A DNA stretch of 8,092 nucleotides from Alphaproteobacteria bacterium (GCA_011526395.1 WTHW01000248.1:1-8092), one strand, 5' to 3'. Counted from the first letter of the stretch, positions 1 to 6,257 are shown. The notes: generated from the sequence alone by a model not told the origin. Program-made: numbers and translations.

Positions 1-1
1 A

Positions 2-1300
2 ATGATTGCCAGCCTCATGCTCTGCTCTAGCTTTATCGTTTTTGCAGAAAGCCATTTGGCAAAGACTGACTCACTTCTTTTGGCTCTTATTATATGGCAA
101 CAGATTTCTTTATTTGATATTTATCGCCGCCGCAATGATGGCCAAGCAGGCGCGCCTGTGAATCAATTTTGGATTGCCATGGCATTGGCTGTTCTTGTGA
201 AAGGCCCCATTGGCCCTCTTGTTGCCTTCATGACGATTGCGCTCTTGATCTGCTTTGATAGGCAATTACTGATGATTAGACGCTTGCGCTTATTGCGTGG
301 TCTTTTGATTTTGCTTGTGATCATTGCCCCTTGGGCTGTGTCAGTGCAAATCGCAACGCAAGGTGCGTTTCTGGATATCGCCATTAGAGGCGATTTCCTT
401 GCCAAAGTGCAATCAGCACAGGAATCACATGGCGCGCCTCCTGGCACATATCTGTTATTACTACCGCTACTCGCCTTTCCAGCTTCTTTGTTTTTTGGAC
501 AGTTGGCCATGGTTGGCAAGACGATATTTGCGCGTGATACAGGCCGGTTTGTGATTGCGTGGCTTATTGGCTATTGGGTTATGATTGAGCTAACCCCAAC
601 AAAACTACCGCATTATGTTTTGCCAGCTTTGCCAGCCTTAATTCTTTTGGTTTTGCTATGTTTTCGCTATCCAGAGAAGCCAGTGAAATGGCGCATCCGC
701 GCAAGCTATGCGATTATGATAGTCGCGGCTGTCGGTGGTATGGCTTTCTCATTGCTATTTGTTTATTTGGCTTTGCGGTTTGGCGGTGTTGGCAGTGGCA
801 TTGCCTTTTTCTTGAGCCTAATGGCCGTGATTGTAACTGCAGCATGCCTTTACGCCATGTGGAAATGGACGAAGTCTCCTCAATCAGCATTAATGGCCGC
901 TATATTATTTGCTGGCATAGTTAGTCATATGACCATTATCTCAGGTGTGATTTCAAATGCCAATCTCATCCATCCCTCACGGATGCTTGCAGAACAGATT
1001 AAAAGCTTAAAACAAAGCCCTGATATGATCGCGGCGGCAGGATATCATGAGCCATCAATGGTCTTTCATTTAAGTAAAGATATATTATTGGTGGATGAGA
1101 CAGAAGCAGCCTTGCTATTGGCAGAGGCGCCGGGCGGGCTTGTTATTATTGAAGCACAGAAAAAATCAAAATTCCTTGATACAACAGCCAAATTGAATAT
1201 AGAGGTCGGCGAGGTTGGCCGCGTGGATGGCTATAACATCTCAAAAGGGAGAGATATTACCTTGCACCTTTATCGCCGTGATGCGCTTGCCAAAAAATAG
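2..1300 (+). CDS. ArnT/PMT-type (GT39-like) membrane glycosyltransferase, 5' truncated by the window edge
   Basis: This is a polytopic inner-membrane glycosyltransferase of the ArnT / protein O-mannosyltransferase type. The family moves a sugar from a polyprenyl-phosphate carrier to a lipid A or other envelope acceptor on the periplasmic face. The visible 432 residues carry family hallmarks: ESHLAKTD near residues 16-23, VKGPIGP at 66-72, a GAPPGTY loop near 143, and ELTPTKLPHY at 196-205 followed by LPALP. Several hydrophobic helices alternate with short loops, and a soluble C-terminal part of about 110 residues follows, probably periplasmic. The Met at base 2 is almost certainly internal: relatives have about 100 further N-terminal residues with the first helices and the acidic catalytic loop, and the frame is open to the window edge. 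The family 2 glycosyltransferase and LAB_N genes downstream fit a donor-synthesis and transfer module. The family is clear; the sugar and acceptor cannot be read from sequence. Confidence 0.87.
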   Translation: MIASLMLCSSFIVFAESHLAKTDSLLLALIIWQQISLFDIYRRRNDGQAGAPVNQFWIAMALAVLVKGPIGPLVAFMTIALLICFDRQLLMIRRLRLLRGLLILLVIIAPWAVSVQIATQGAFLDIAIRGDFLAKVQSAQESHGAPPGTYLLLLPLLAFPASLFFGQLAMVGKTIFARDTGRFVIAWLIGYWVMIELTPTKLPHYVLPALPALILLVLLCFRYPEKPVKWRIRASYAIMIVAAVGGMAFSLLFVYLALRFGGVGSGIAFFLSLMAVIVTAACLYAMWKWTKSPQSALMAAILFAGIVSHMTIISGVISNANLIHPSRMLAEQIKSLKQSPDMIAAAGYHEPSMVFHLSKDILLVDETEAALLLAEAPGGLVIIEAQKKSKFLDTTAKLNIEVGEVGRVDGYNISKGRDITLHLYRRDALAKK

Positions 1301-1328
1301 TCAAAATCTAAAAGGATAAAGCTCTTAT

Positions 1329-1357
1329 TTGACGCTTGTCTGCATTGTCGTTACAAC
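1329..1357 (+). promoter_or_regulatory. Candidate sigma70-type promoter for the GT2-LAB_N pair
   Basis: TTGACG at 1329-1334 matches the -35 consensus at 5 of 6 bases. After a 17-base spacer, TACAAC at 1352-1357 matches the -10 consensus at 4 of 6. It lies in the 99-base gap between the ArnT-like gene and the GT2 gene. Transcription would begin near 1363-1365, at or just past the ATG at 1361, which favours the in-frame ATG at 1400 as the true start of the GT2 gene. This rests on consensus matching by eye only. Confidence 0.45.
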
Positions 1358-1399
1358 CTTATGACAATAACAAGCATCATTGTTAAAAAGACCGGTTTT

Positions 1400-2284
1400 A
1401 TGACAAATCATCAAGAAAACACATCCACAAAAATGCCAAATGGTATTTCAAATGGACTAACAGATATCGCAACAGCGCGCTGTGATATATCTGTCATTGT
1501 GCCTGTGATGAATGAGCAGGGAAATATTCGCCCCCTAATTGATGAAATTTGCGAGGCGCTTTCAGGCCGGGATTTTGAAATCATTTATATTGATGACGGC
1601 TCAGATGATGGCTCAGCAGCAGAATTAGAGACTGCCAGACAAGAGATTGCGGCATTGCGTGTTCTTCGCCATGAGGTACGTGCAGGACAATCAGCAGCTA
1701 TTCGTTCAGGCCTTTTACGTTCTCACGGCAAACTGATTTGTGTGCTAGATGGTGATGGGCAGAATGTACCAGCAGACTTACCACATCTGATTGACCAGCT
1801 GGAGTCTGTTCGCCCTGAACGCGGCATGGCAGGCGGCGTGCGTACAAAACGCCAAGACAGCTATATGAGGCGCAAAGCATCGCTAGTAGCGCGCTTTATT
1901 CGCAAAACAATGTTACGGGATACACATCCTGATTCAGGCTGTGGTATTAAAGTTGTCGATAGAGACATATTTTTGCAATTGCCGTTTTTCAATCATATGC
2001 ATCGCTTCATGCCATCTTTGGTTAGAAGAGCTGGTGGAACAGTATTGGCTGTGCCAGTTGCCCATCGCGCAAGAGGCGCTGGCGCTTCAAAATATACAAA
2101 CTTAAATCGTGCTCTAGTTGGTATCGTTGATATTCTTGGCGTTATATGGCTATTAGCGCGCAGTGATAAATCCAGTTCTGTGCAAGAATTATTGTCACAA
2201 CCAAAGCCTAAGGCAAAAAAGGCAGCTAAAAAATCTGCTAAAAAAGTAGCCAAAAAAGTAGCTAAGAAGAGGACAAAGTCATGA
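1400..2284 (+). CDS. Family 2 glycosyltransferase (polyprenyl-phosphate sugar synthase / DPM1-like) with a lysine-rich repeat tail
   Basis: This is a 294-residue GT-A glycosyltransferase. The family transfers a sugar from a nucleotide sugar to a polyprenyl phosphate at the cytoplasmic face of the inner membrane. It opens with the family signature SVIVPVMNEQGNI, then YIDDGSDDGS with the nucleotide-binding D65-D66, then VLDGDGQ with the metal-binding D117/D119. HRARGAGASKY precedes a single hydrophobic segment near 237-253, so it lacks the two full C-terminal helices of ArnC/GtrB. The last ~27 residues (268-294) are almost only Lys, Ala, Pro and Val, including four four-residue repeats ending in KK. 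This tail is not part of the known fold. I chose ATG 1400 over the in-frame ATG 1361 because the latter overlaps the likely transcription start and adds 13 unconserved residues; neither has a strong ribosome binding site. The stop overlaps the LAB_N start (ATGA, 2281-2284). The substrate is not determined. Confidence 0.9.
   Translation: MTNHQENTSTKMPNGISNGLTDIATARCDISVIVPVMNEQGNIRPLIDEICEALSGRDFEIIYIDDGSDDGSAAELETARQEIAALRVLRHEVRAGQSAAIRSGLLRSHGKLICVLDGDGQNVPADLPHLIDQLESVRPERGMAGGVRTKRQDSYMRRKASLVARFIRKTMLRDTHPDSGCGIKVVDRDIFLQLPFFNHMHRFMPSLVRRAGGTVLAVPVAHRARGAGASKYTNLNRALVGIVDILGVIWLLARSDKSSSVQELLSQPKPKAKKAAKKSAKKVAKKVAKKRTKS
2222..2269 (+). repeat. Four tandem 12-base repeats encoding (x-A-K-K) units
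   Basis: Four consecutive 12-base units begin at 2222, 2234, 2246 and 2258. Each encodes Ala/Ser/Val, Ala, Lys, Lys. The first three share the core GCYAAAAAA; the fourth ends AAGAAG instead. They form most of the lysine-rich C-terminus of the GT2 protein, and the preceding PKPKAKK is of similar composition. Such tandem units usually arise and change length by replication slippage. The codons immediately after the last unit also supply the ribosome binding site of the next gene. Confidence 0.85.
2269..2273 (+). promoter_or_regulatory. Ribosome binding site of the LAB_N gene inside the GT2 coding end
   Basis: GAGGA at 2269-2273 lies 7 bases before the ATG at 2281, which overlaps the GT2 stop as ATGA. 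This is a strong site for coupled translation or re-initiation of the LAB_N gene after the GT2 gene, and it fixes the LAB_N start. Confidence 0.75.
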
Positions 2285-2664
2285 TAGCAGCTCTTTCTGA
2301 TGCTATTGGCGCAGGTGCGTTATTGGTCGGTTCTGTGCTTGTCACGATCCTACCATTTTTGCCAGATTCGTTGGCTACGAATCCTGAACAAATTATGATT
2401 GTCGTTGGCTTTGGTGGTCAGGCACTTTTCGCAAGCCGTTTCATCATTCAGTGGCTGAAGTCAGAAGGCGCCAAAAAATCGGTTATACCTGTGGCTTTTT
2501 GGTATTTTTCAATTGGCGGCGGCGCCGTTTTGCTTCTCTATGCTATCTGGCGTCAAGACCCTGTTATCATGTGTGGTCAGGGTCTAGGGCTATTTATTTA
2601 TGCCAGAAATCTATATTTCATCATCCGCTCTGCTAAGGAAGAAAAAGCAAAAGCAAGTCAATAG
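2281..2664 (+). CDS. LAB_N family membrane protein (lipid A biosynthesis N-terminal domain)
   Basis: This is a small inner-membrane protein of 127 residues. It matches the family named after the N-terminal domain found on some lipid-A-disaccharide synthases (LAB_N), here standing alone. Recognisable landmarks are GFGGQALFASRFIIQW (43-58), a conserved SEGAKKSVIP loop (61-70), FWYFSIGGG (73-81), the RQDPV turn (91-95) and GQGLGLFIYARNL (99-111). Three core helices are predicted near 38-58, 70-90 and 95-115, with an extra hydrophobic stretch at 9-27. It has no catalytic domain, so it is not LpxB itself. Stand-alone members are often found beside GT2 and GT39 glycosyltransferases, as here. A partner role in presenting or moving a polyprenyl-linked sugar is reasonable inference but unproven. 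Start and coupling to the GT2 gene are well supported. Confidence 0.92.
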   Translation: MIAALSDAIGAGALLVGSVLVTILPFLPDSLATNPEQIMIVVGFGGQALFASRFIIQWLKSEGAKKSVIPVAFWYFSIGGGAVLLLYAIWRQDPVIMCGQGLGLFIYARNLYFIIRSAKEEKAKASQ

Positions 2665-2668
2665 ATAG

Positions 2669-3088
2669 CTATAAAGTGGTATCAGCCATTTTTAAGATGA
2701 ATTGCCATTGTGCCTCGCTAACAGGCACAACTGATAGGCGTGATTGGCGAATCAGAGCAAAATCTTCAAGGTTTTCTTCTGCTTTCATCATGGCTAGTGT
2801 GACAGGCGTTGTCACTGATTTTACCGCTTTCACGCTTACCATGCCAAAGCGCCCAGATGCATCTGTTGGGTCTGGGTGATAGGTCTCACATACCTCGACA
2901 ATGCCGACAATCTGCTTTTCATTTACAGAGTGGTAGAAAAAGCCTAGATCGCCTATTTCCATAGCTTTCATATTATTGGATGCTTGGTAATTTCTGACAC
3001 CGTCCCAGCCTTCACCTTCATCACCTTTATCAAGTTGATTTTGCCAAGACCATGTTGATGGTTCTGATTTAAAAAGCCAATATGCCAT
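2669..3088 (-). CDS. EVE domain-containing protein (PUA-like, Thy28 family)
   Basis: This is a 139-residue single-domain protein of the EVE family, a PUA-like fold related to YTH domains, which bind modified bases in RNA or DNA. The sequence shows the standard family path: YWLFKSEPSTWSW (3-15), GVRNYQASNNMKAM (30-43) and GDLGFFYHS (46-54) lining the predicted pocket, then the strand IVGIVEV (60-66), the HPDPTD turn (71-76) and the C-terminal LIRQSRLSVVPVSEAQW (112-128). The length is typical of bacterial stand-alone members, and there is no fused nuclease, so this is the housekeeping rather than the restriction type. The start is supported by AGGAG six bases upstream. It is the last gene after tsaD and gpsA, 32 bases beyond gpsA. 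The bacterial ligand is not established, so the molecular role remains open. Confidence 0.93.
   Translation of the reverse strand: MAYWLFKSEPSTWSWQNQLDKGDEGEGWDGVRNYQASNNMKAMEIGDLGFFYHSVNEKQIVGIVEVCETYHPDPTDASGRFGMVSVKAVKSVTTPVTLAMMKAEENLEDFALIRQSRLSVVPVSEAQWQFILKMADTTL
2708..2730. other. Perfect 8-bp inverted repeat (hairpin) within the 3' end of the EVE gene
   Basis: TTGTGCCT (2708-2715) and AGGCACAA (2723-2730) are exact reverse complements separated by a 7-base loop. The hairpin lies 44 bases past the LAB_N stop on the plus strand and within the last 20 codons of the convergent EVE gene. No T-run follows on either strand, so it is not a canonical intrinsic terminator. It could still slow polymerase or protect the 3' end of the plus-strand mRNA. 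The pairing is certain; the function is not. Confidence 0.35.
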
Positions 3089-3120
3089 GTGACGCTCCTG
3101 TTATTGGGCCTTTGATGTTG

Positions 3121-4101
3121 TTATTCTTTTACGGTCGGCCGCGCCAAAAGATCTGTAATAAGAGCTGATAGGGGCTCGCCTGATAGTGCTTTTGAAACAG
3201 CGTTTGTGATGGGCATCTCAATATCCAACGCAAGCGCTCTTGTCGCCATTAGCGGCGCACTACGCGCCCCTTCAGATAGGCTGGATGGTAATGCCTTGCC
3301 CTGACCAAGTGCAAGCCCATATGCCATATTACGTGAATGAGGCCCAGATGCGGACAGTACCAAATCACCAATACCTGCAAGCCCGCTTATCGTCTCTTTC
3401 TTGCCACCAAGTGCATTTATAAGCCGTCCTGTTTCTGCAAGGCCTCTTGTTATTAATGCTGCCTTTGCATTATCGCCTAGCCCTAGGCCATCACAGATGC
3501 CAGAGGCAAGCGCGATGATATTTTTAATTGCGCCGCCTATGGCAACGCCAATGGGATCATCACTTAAATAAATACGAAGGTTTGAAGAAGAAAACTGGCG
3601 TGATACGGCTGTGCAAACGGCGTTATCATGAGACGCACACACAAGCGCTGCTGGCAGATTTTGAATCACTTCATCAGCAAATGAGGGGCCAGATAACATC
3701 GCAAAGGGTCGTTTTGCAGGTCTGTTATTCATCAATTCTGGCAAAAATAAGGGGCTGATTTCAGTCTCATTTGTGCTTGTGACAAGCCCCTTGGCGCATA
3801 ATATGACCGGGCAATCAGGGGCTGCGTATTGTTCGATTTGCGCTAGCGCTTCCATGGTAGCAGCGGCAGGCAGGACAATATAAATCACATCAGCATCGGC
3901 AAGGCAATTTGTCGCCGTCGTTGCCTGAATAGGTGCTGGCAAAACAGCGTCGTTCAATCGCGGCACAATACCATTATTGAGTGCGCTTGCGGTCGTCTCG
4001 TCTCTTACAAGACATGTTACTGAAACAGCCGTATTTTGCCCCAGACTATAAGCTATTGCCGCGCCCCAAGATCCTCCGCCCATAACGATGATATTTGTCA
4101 T
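3121..4101 (-). CDS. gpsA: NAD(P)H-dependent sn-glycerol-3-phosphate dehydrogenase
   Basis: GpsA reduces dihydroxyacetone phosphate to sn-glycerol-3-phosphate, the backbone for phospholipid synthesis, in the cytoplasm. The 326-residue protein begins directly with its Rossmann fold: VMGGGSWGAAIA (6-17). It then shows LCAKGL (101-106), MLSGPSFADEV (135-145), IGGAIKNIIALASG (188-201) with the catalytic Lys193, and GLAGIGDLVLS (240-250) with Asp246. These match the positions of the E. coli catalytic residues closely, and the length is normal. An in-frame ATG at 4134 overlaps the tsaD stop (TAATG) and would add 11 residues. I prefer ATG 4101 because it sits right before the Rossmann strand and has AAGAG about eight bases upstream, whereas 4134 has no recognisable site. 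It lies between tsaD and the EVE gene, all in one direction with 32-base gaps, so co-transcription is likely. Confidence 0.97.
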   Translation of the reverse strand: MTNIIVMGGGSWGAAIAYSLGQNTAVSVTCLVRDETTASALNNGIVPRLNDAVLPAPIQATTATNCLADADVIYIVLPAAATMEALAQIEQYAAPDCPVILCAKGLVTSTNETEISPLFLPELMNNRPAKRPFAMLSGPSFADEVIQNLPAALVCASHDNAVCTAVSRQFSSSNLRIYLSDDPIGVAIGGAIKNIIALASGICDGLGLGDNAKAALITRGLAETGRLINALGGKKETISGLAGIGDLVLSASGPHSRNMAYGLALGQGKALPSSLSEGARSAPLMATRALALDIEMPITNAVSKALSGEPLSALITDLLARPTVKE

Positions 4102-4133
4102 TTTGTTATCTCTTAAGGTTTTTGTTGCCTTCA

Positions 4134-5240
4134 TTATTGTCTGACGCCGCGCCCGGGCGGTGGTGATGCTTTATCATCCAATGGCCATCTAGGGCGAGGT
4201 GCAAAATCAAGTGATGATGGCATGTTACGTCTGTAATATTCCACGCCAGCCCAAGCAATCATAGCGGCATTATCTGTGCATAATTTAGCCGGCGGCACCG
4301 CCAAGCCTACATCATAATCTGCACAAAGGCTATGAAGGCGTCGTGATATCGCTTGATTTGCCGCGACGCCGCCAGCAACAACGAGCACCGGTTTTTGAGC
4401 AAATTCATGATTTTCAAATGATTTAGAAATTGCCTTTTTCACGCGGTCATATAGGCAATCTGCAATCGCACTTTGTAAGCTTGCCGCATAGTCAGATATC
4501 TCAAATTGGTCGCCATATTTGTCATAAGCTTGCGCTAAAGCGGTCTTAAGGCCTGAGAATGAAAAATGACAATGATCAGCGCCCTTTAGCGGTCTTGGGA
4601 GTGATATCGCTTTGGCATTGCCAGCGAGAGCTGATCGCTCTATTGCAGGGCCGCCCGGATATCCTAGCCCAAGCACTTTTGCGCCTTTATCAAAAAGCTC
4701 GCCTGCGGCATCATCCATTGTTGTGCCAAGACGTTCATAATTGCCGACATCTTTTACCAGTAATATTTGTGTGTGACCCCCAGAGACAAGCAATAATAGG
4801 TAAGGAAACGCAACCTTATCGGTTAGGCGGGCTGTCAGCGCGTGACCCTCTAGGTGATTGATAGCAAAATAGGGTAGGTCATGAAATTGTGCCATTGCCT
4901 TGGCCGCAACAGTGCCAACAAGGACACCGCCAATTAAGCCAGGCCCGCCAGTGGCTGCGATACCATCAATTTGTGACCAAGTCACACCTGCCTCTTTTAG
5001 TGATTCTTCTATCACAGGGGCTAGCGTATCAAGATGGGCCCTTGCCGCGATTTCTGGCACGACACCGCCATGTTTCGCGTGAATAGCAGATGAAGATGCA
5101 ATCACATTTGATAAGATAGTGTGATCACCTCGCACAATCGCCGCCGCTGTCTCATCACATGAGCTTTCGATGCCTAGAATGATAGGCGAAGATGCATTTC
5201 GCTTTATTTCGGCAATATTTTCCACAGAATCTGTTGTCAT
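4134..5240 (-). CDS. tsaD: tRNA N6-adenosine threonylcarbamoyltransferase TsaD
   Basis: TsaD (Gcp/YgjD) transfers the threonylcarbamoyl group from TsaC-made threonylcarbamoyl-AMP to A37 of tRNAs reading ANN codons, working with TsaB and TsaE. The 368-residue protein carries the ASKHA-fold signatures in order: ILGIESSCDETA (21-32), ATGGPGLIGG (96-105), the metal-binding HLEGH (His129, His133), VSGGHTQIL (152-160), FSFSGLKTA (226-234), VVAGGVAANQ (287-296) and LCTDNAAMIA (320-329) with metal ligand Asp323. The conserved part ends at RPRWPLDD; the last ~11 residues are an unconserved Pro/Gly/Arg tail encoded by GC-rich DNA. ATG 5240 is chosen over ATGs at 5264 and 5261 because AAAGGA lies 11 bases before it. 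It heads the tsaD-gpsA-EVE run and is divergent from hemC. Confidence 0.97.
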   Translation of the reverse strand: MTTDSVENIAEIKRNASSPIILGIESSCDETAAAIVRGDHTILSNVIASSSAIHAKHGGVVPEIAARAHLDTLAPVIEESLKEAGVTWSQIDGIAATGGPGLIGGVLVGTVAAKAMAQFHDLPYFAINHLEGHALTARLTDKVAFPYLLLLVSGGHTQILLVKDVGNYERLGTTMDDAAGELFDKGAKVLGLGYPGGPAIERSALAGNAKAISLPRPLKGADHCHFSFSGLKTALAQAYDKYGDQFEISDYAASLQSAIADCLYDRVKKAISKSFENHEFAQKPVLVVAGGVAANQAISRRLHSLCADYDVGLAVPPAKLCTDNAAMIAWAGVEYYRRNMPSSLDFAPRPRWPLDDKASPPPGRGVRQ

Positions 5241-5289
5241 GGATGATTTTTTCCTTTGCATCATAGTGATACATCATTAGACAGTAGTC
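5241..5289. promoter_or_regulatory. Divergent tsaD / hemC intergenic region
   Basis: Only 49 bases separate the two divergent starts, so promoters for both operons must lie here or inside the opposite gene. On the plus strand TTGTCA at 5234-5239 (5 of 6 to a -35 box) is followed after 19 bases by CATCAT (4 of 6 to -10), a weak hemC candidate. On the minus strand TATGAT (5265 to 5260) resembles a -10 box, but its transcript would start inside the tsaD ribosome binding site, so it is doubtful. The tsaD site AAAGGA (5257 to 5252) is clear. No ribosome binding site precedes hemC. Confidence 0.4.
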
Positions 5290-6225
5290 ATGAAGAGTAA
5301 TCATGAAATCTTTGCAGATAAACCGCTTCGCTTGGCTACAAGGCAATCGAAATTGGCGCTTATCCAAACGCAAATCGTAGCCTCACAGCTTGGCGATATT
5401 GCACATGATATTTGTCCAGTTTCAACAAGTGGAGACGAGGTTCTAGATAGACCTCTGGTTGAGATTGGCGGCAAGGGTGTCTTCATCAAAGCTTTGGAAG
5501 CTGAATTGCTGAAAGGCTCCGCTGATGCAGCGATCCATTCCTTTAAAGATATGGAAACGATATTTGCAGATAATACCGCTATTTGCGCTATTCTGCCACG
5601 TGAAGATAGGCGTGATGCTTTGGTCGGCAATTATGATAGCCTTGAGGCGTTACCCGAGGGTGCTGTCATAGGCACATCATCTGTCAGACGGGCGGCCATA
5701 TTACGCAATCACCGCCCTGATTTAAAAATACAATTACTGCGAGGCAATGTGCAAAGACGTCTGCAATTGCTTGAAGACGGTCATTATGATGCCATCATAT
5801 TGGCTATGGCAGGATTGAAACGATTGGGGCTTGCTGAGCGCGGCCATCCATTGGATGAATCCATCATGATGCCATCTGCCTCGCAAGGTGCGATTGCTGT
5901 GCAAATGAGTACATCAGATACCAAAAGAGCTGAAGCGATGAAGCAGATATTCGGCGCCATGCATTGTGAAGAGACACAGATTTGCACAACAGCTGAAAGA
6001 AGCTTGTTATCCCATTTAGATGGCTCTTGCCGCACGCCAATTGGCGTGATGGCGCAATTAGAAGATAATGGCAAAGTCTCATTGTCTGCTTGTGTGCTGA
6101 ATGAAGATGGCTCTCAGCGGTTTGACGCGTCTGGTATCGCTGATATAACTGACGTCAACGCGCTTGGCATTGAGGTTGGAGATGCCTTATTATCGCAATG
6201 TGGTGGGCGCTCATTCCTAGCATAA
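5290..6225 (+). CDS. hemC: Hydroxymethylbilane synthase (porphobilinogen deaminase)
   Basis: HemC joins four porphobilinogen molecules into the linear tetrapyrrole hydroxymethylbilane, in the cytoplasm, as part of haem and other tetrapyrrole synthesis. The 311-residue protein shows RLATRQSKLAL (14-24), IGGKGVFIKALE, HSFKDME with the catalytic Asp87, GTSSVRR (128-134), LLRGNVQRR (149-157) with substrate-binding arginines, and LDGSCRTPIG with Cys247, which carries the dipyrromethane cofactor. Length and order are normal. The HSFKDME motif differs from the usual HSMKDxP pattern but keeps the Lys and Asp. ATG 5290 is the only reasonable start: it leaves the usual short lead before the first motif, and the ATG at 5303 is out of frame. 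No ribosome binding site precedes it, so it may be translated from a very short leader. hemD follows after 32 bases. Confidence 0.97.
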   Translation: MKSNHEIFADKPLRLATRQSKLALIQTQIVASQLGDIAHDICPVSTSGDEVLDRPLVEIGGKGVFIKALEAELLKGSADAAIHSFKDMETIFADNTAICAILPREDRRDALVGNYDSLEALPEGAVIGTSSVRRAAILRNHRPDLKIQLLRGNVQRRLQLLEDGHYDAIILAMAGLKRLGLAERGHPLDESIMMPSASQGAIAVQMSTSDTKRAEAMKQIFGAMHCEETQICTTAERSLLSHLDGSCRTPIGVMAQLEDNGKVSLSACVLNEDGSQRFDASGIADITDVNALGIEVGDALLSQCGGRSFLA

Positions 6226-6257
6226 AGAATTAACATTGAGATTCCAGAGAGCAGTCT

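Noticed and set aside
2222..2269. Tandem 12-base repeats considered as a CRISPR or regulatory array
   Set aside because: The units are too short, have no spacers and keep the reading frame of the GT2 gene, so they are coding repeats.
2708..2730. Hairpin as a standard rho-independent terminator
   Set aside because: No run of T follows on either strand, and it lies inside the EVE coding sequence, so it is listed only as an inverted repeat.
5241..5264. Upstream ATGs (5264 and 5261) as the tsaD start
   Set aside because: They have no ribosome binding site, whereas ATG 5240 has AAAGGA 11 bases upstream; the extra residues are not conserved.
5303..5305. ATG at 5303 preceded by AAGAG as an alternative hemC start
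   Set aside because: It is one base out of frame with the HemC motifs and leads to an unrelated peptide.
5301..5630. Minus-strand open frame opposite the start of hemC
   Set aside because: It is entirely opposite well-conserved HemC motifs and has no recognisable product or start signal.
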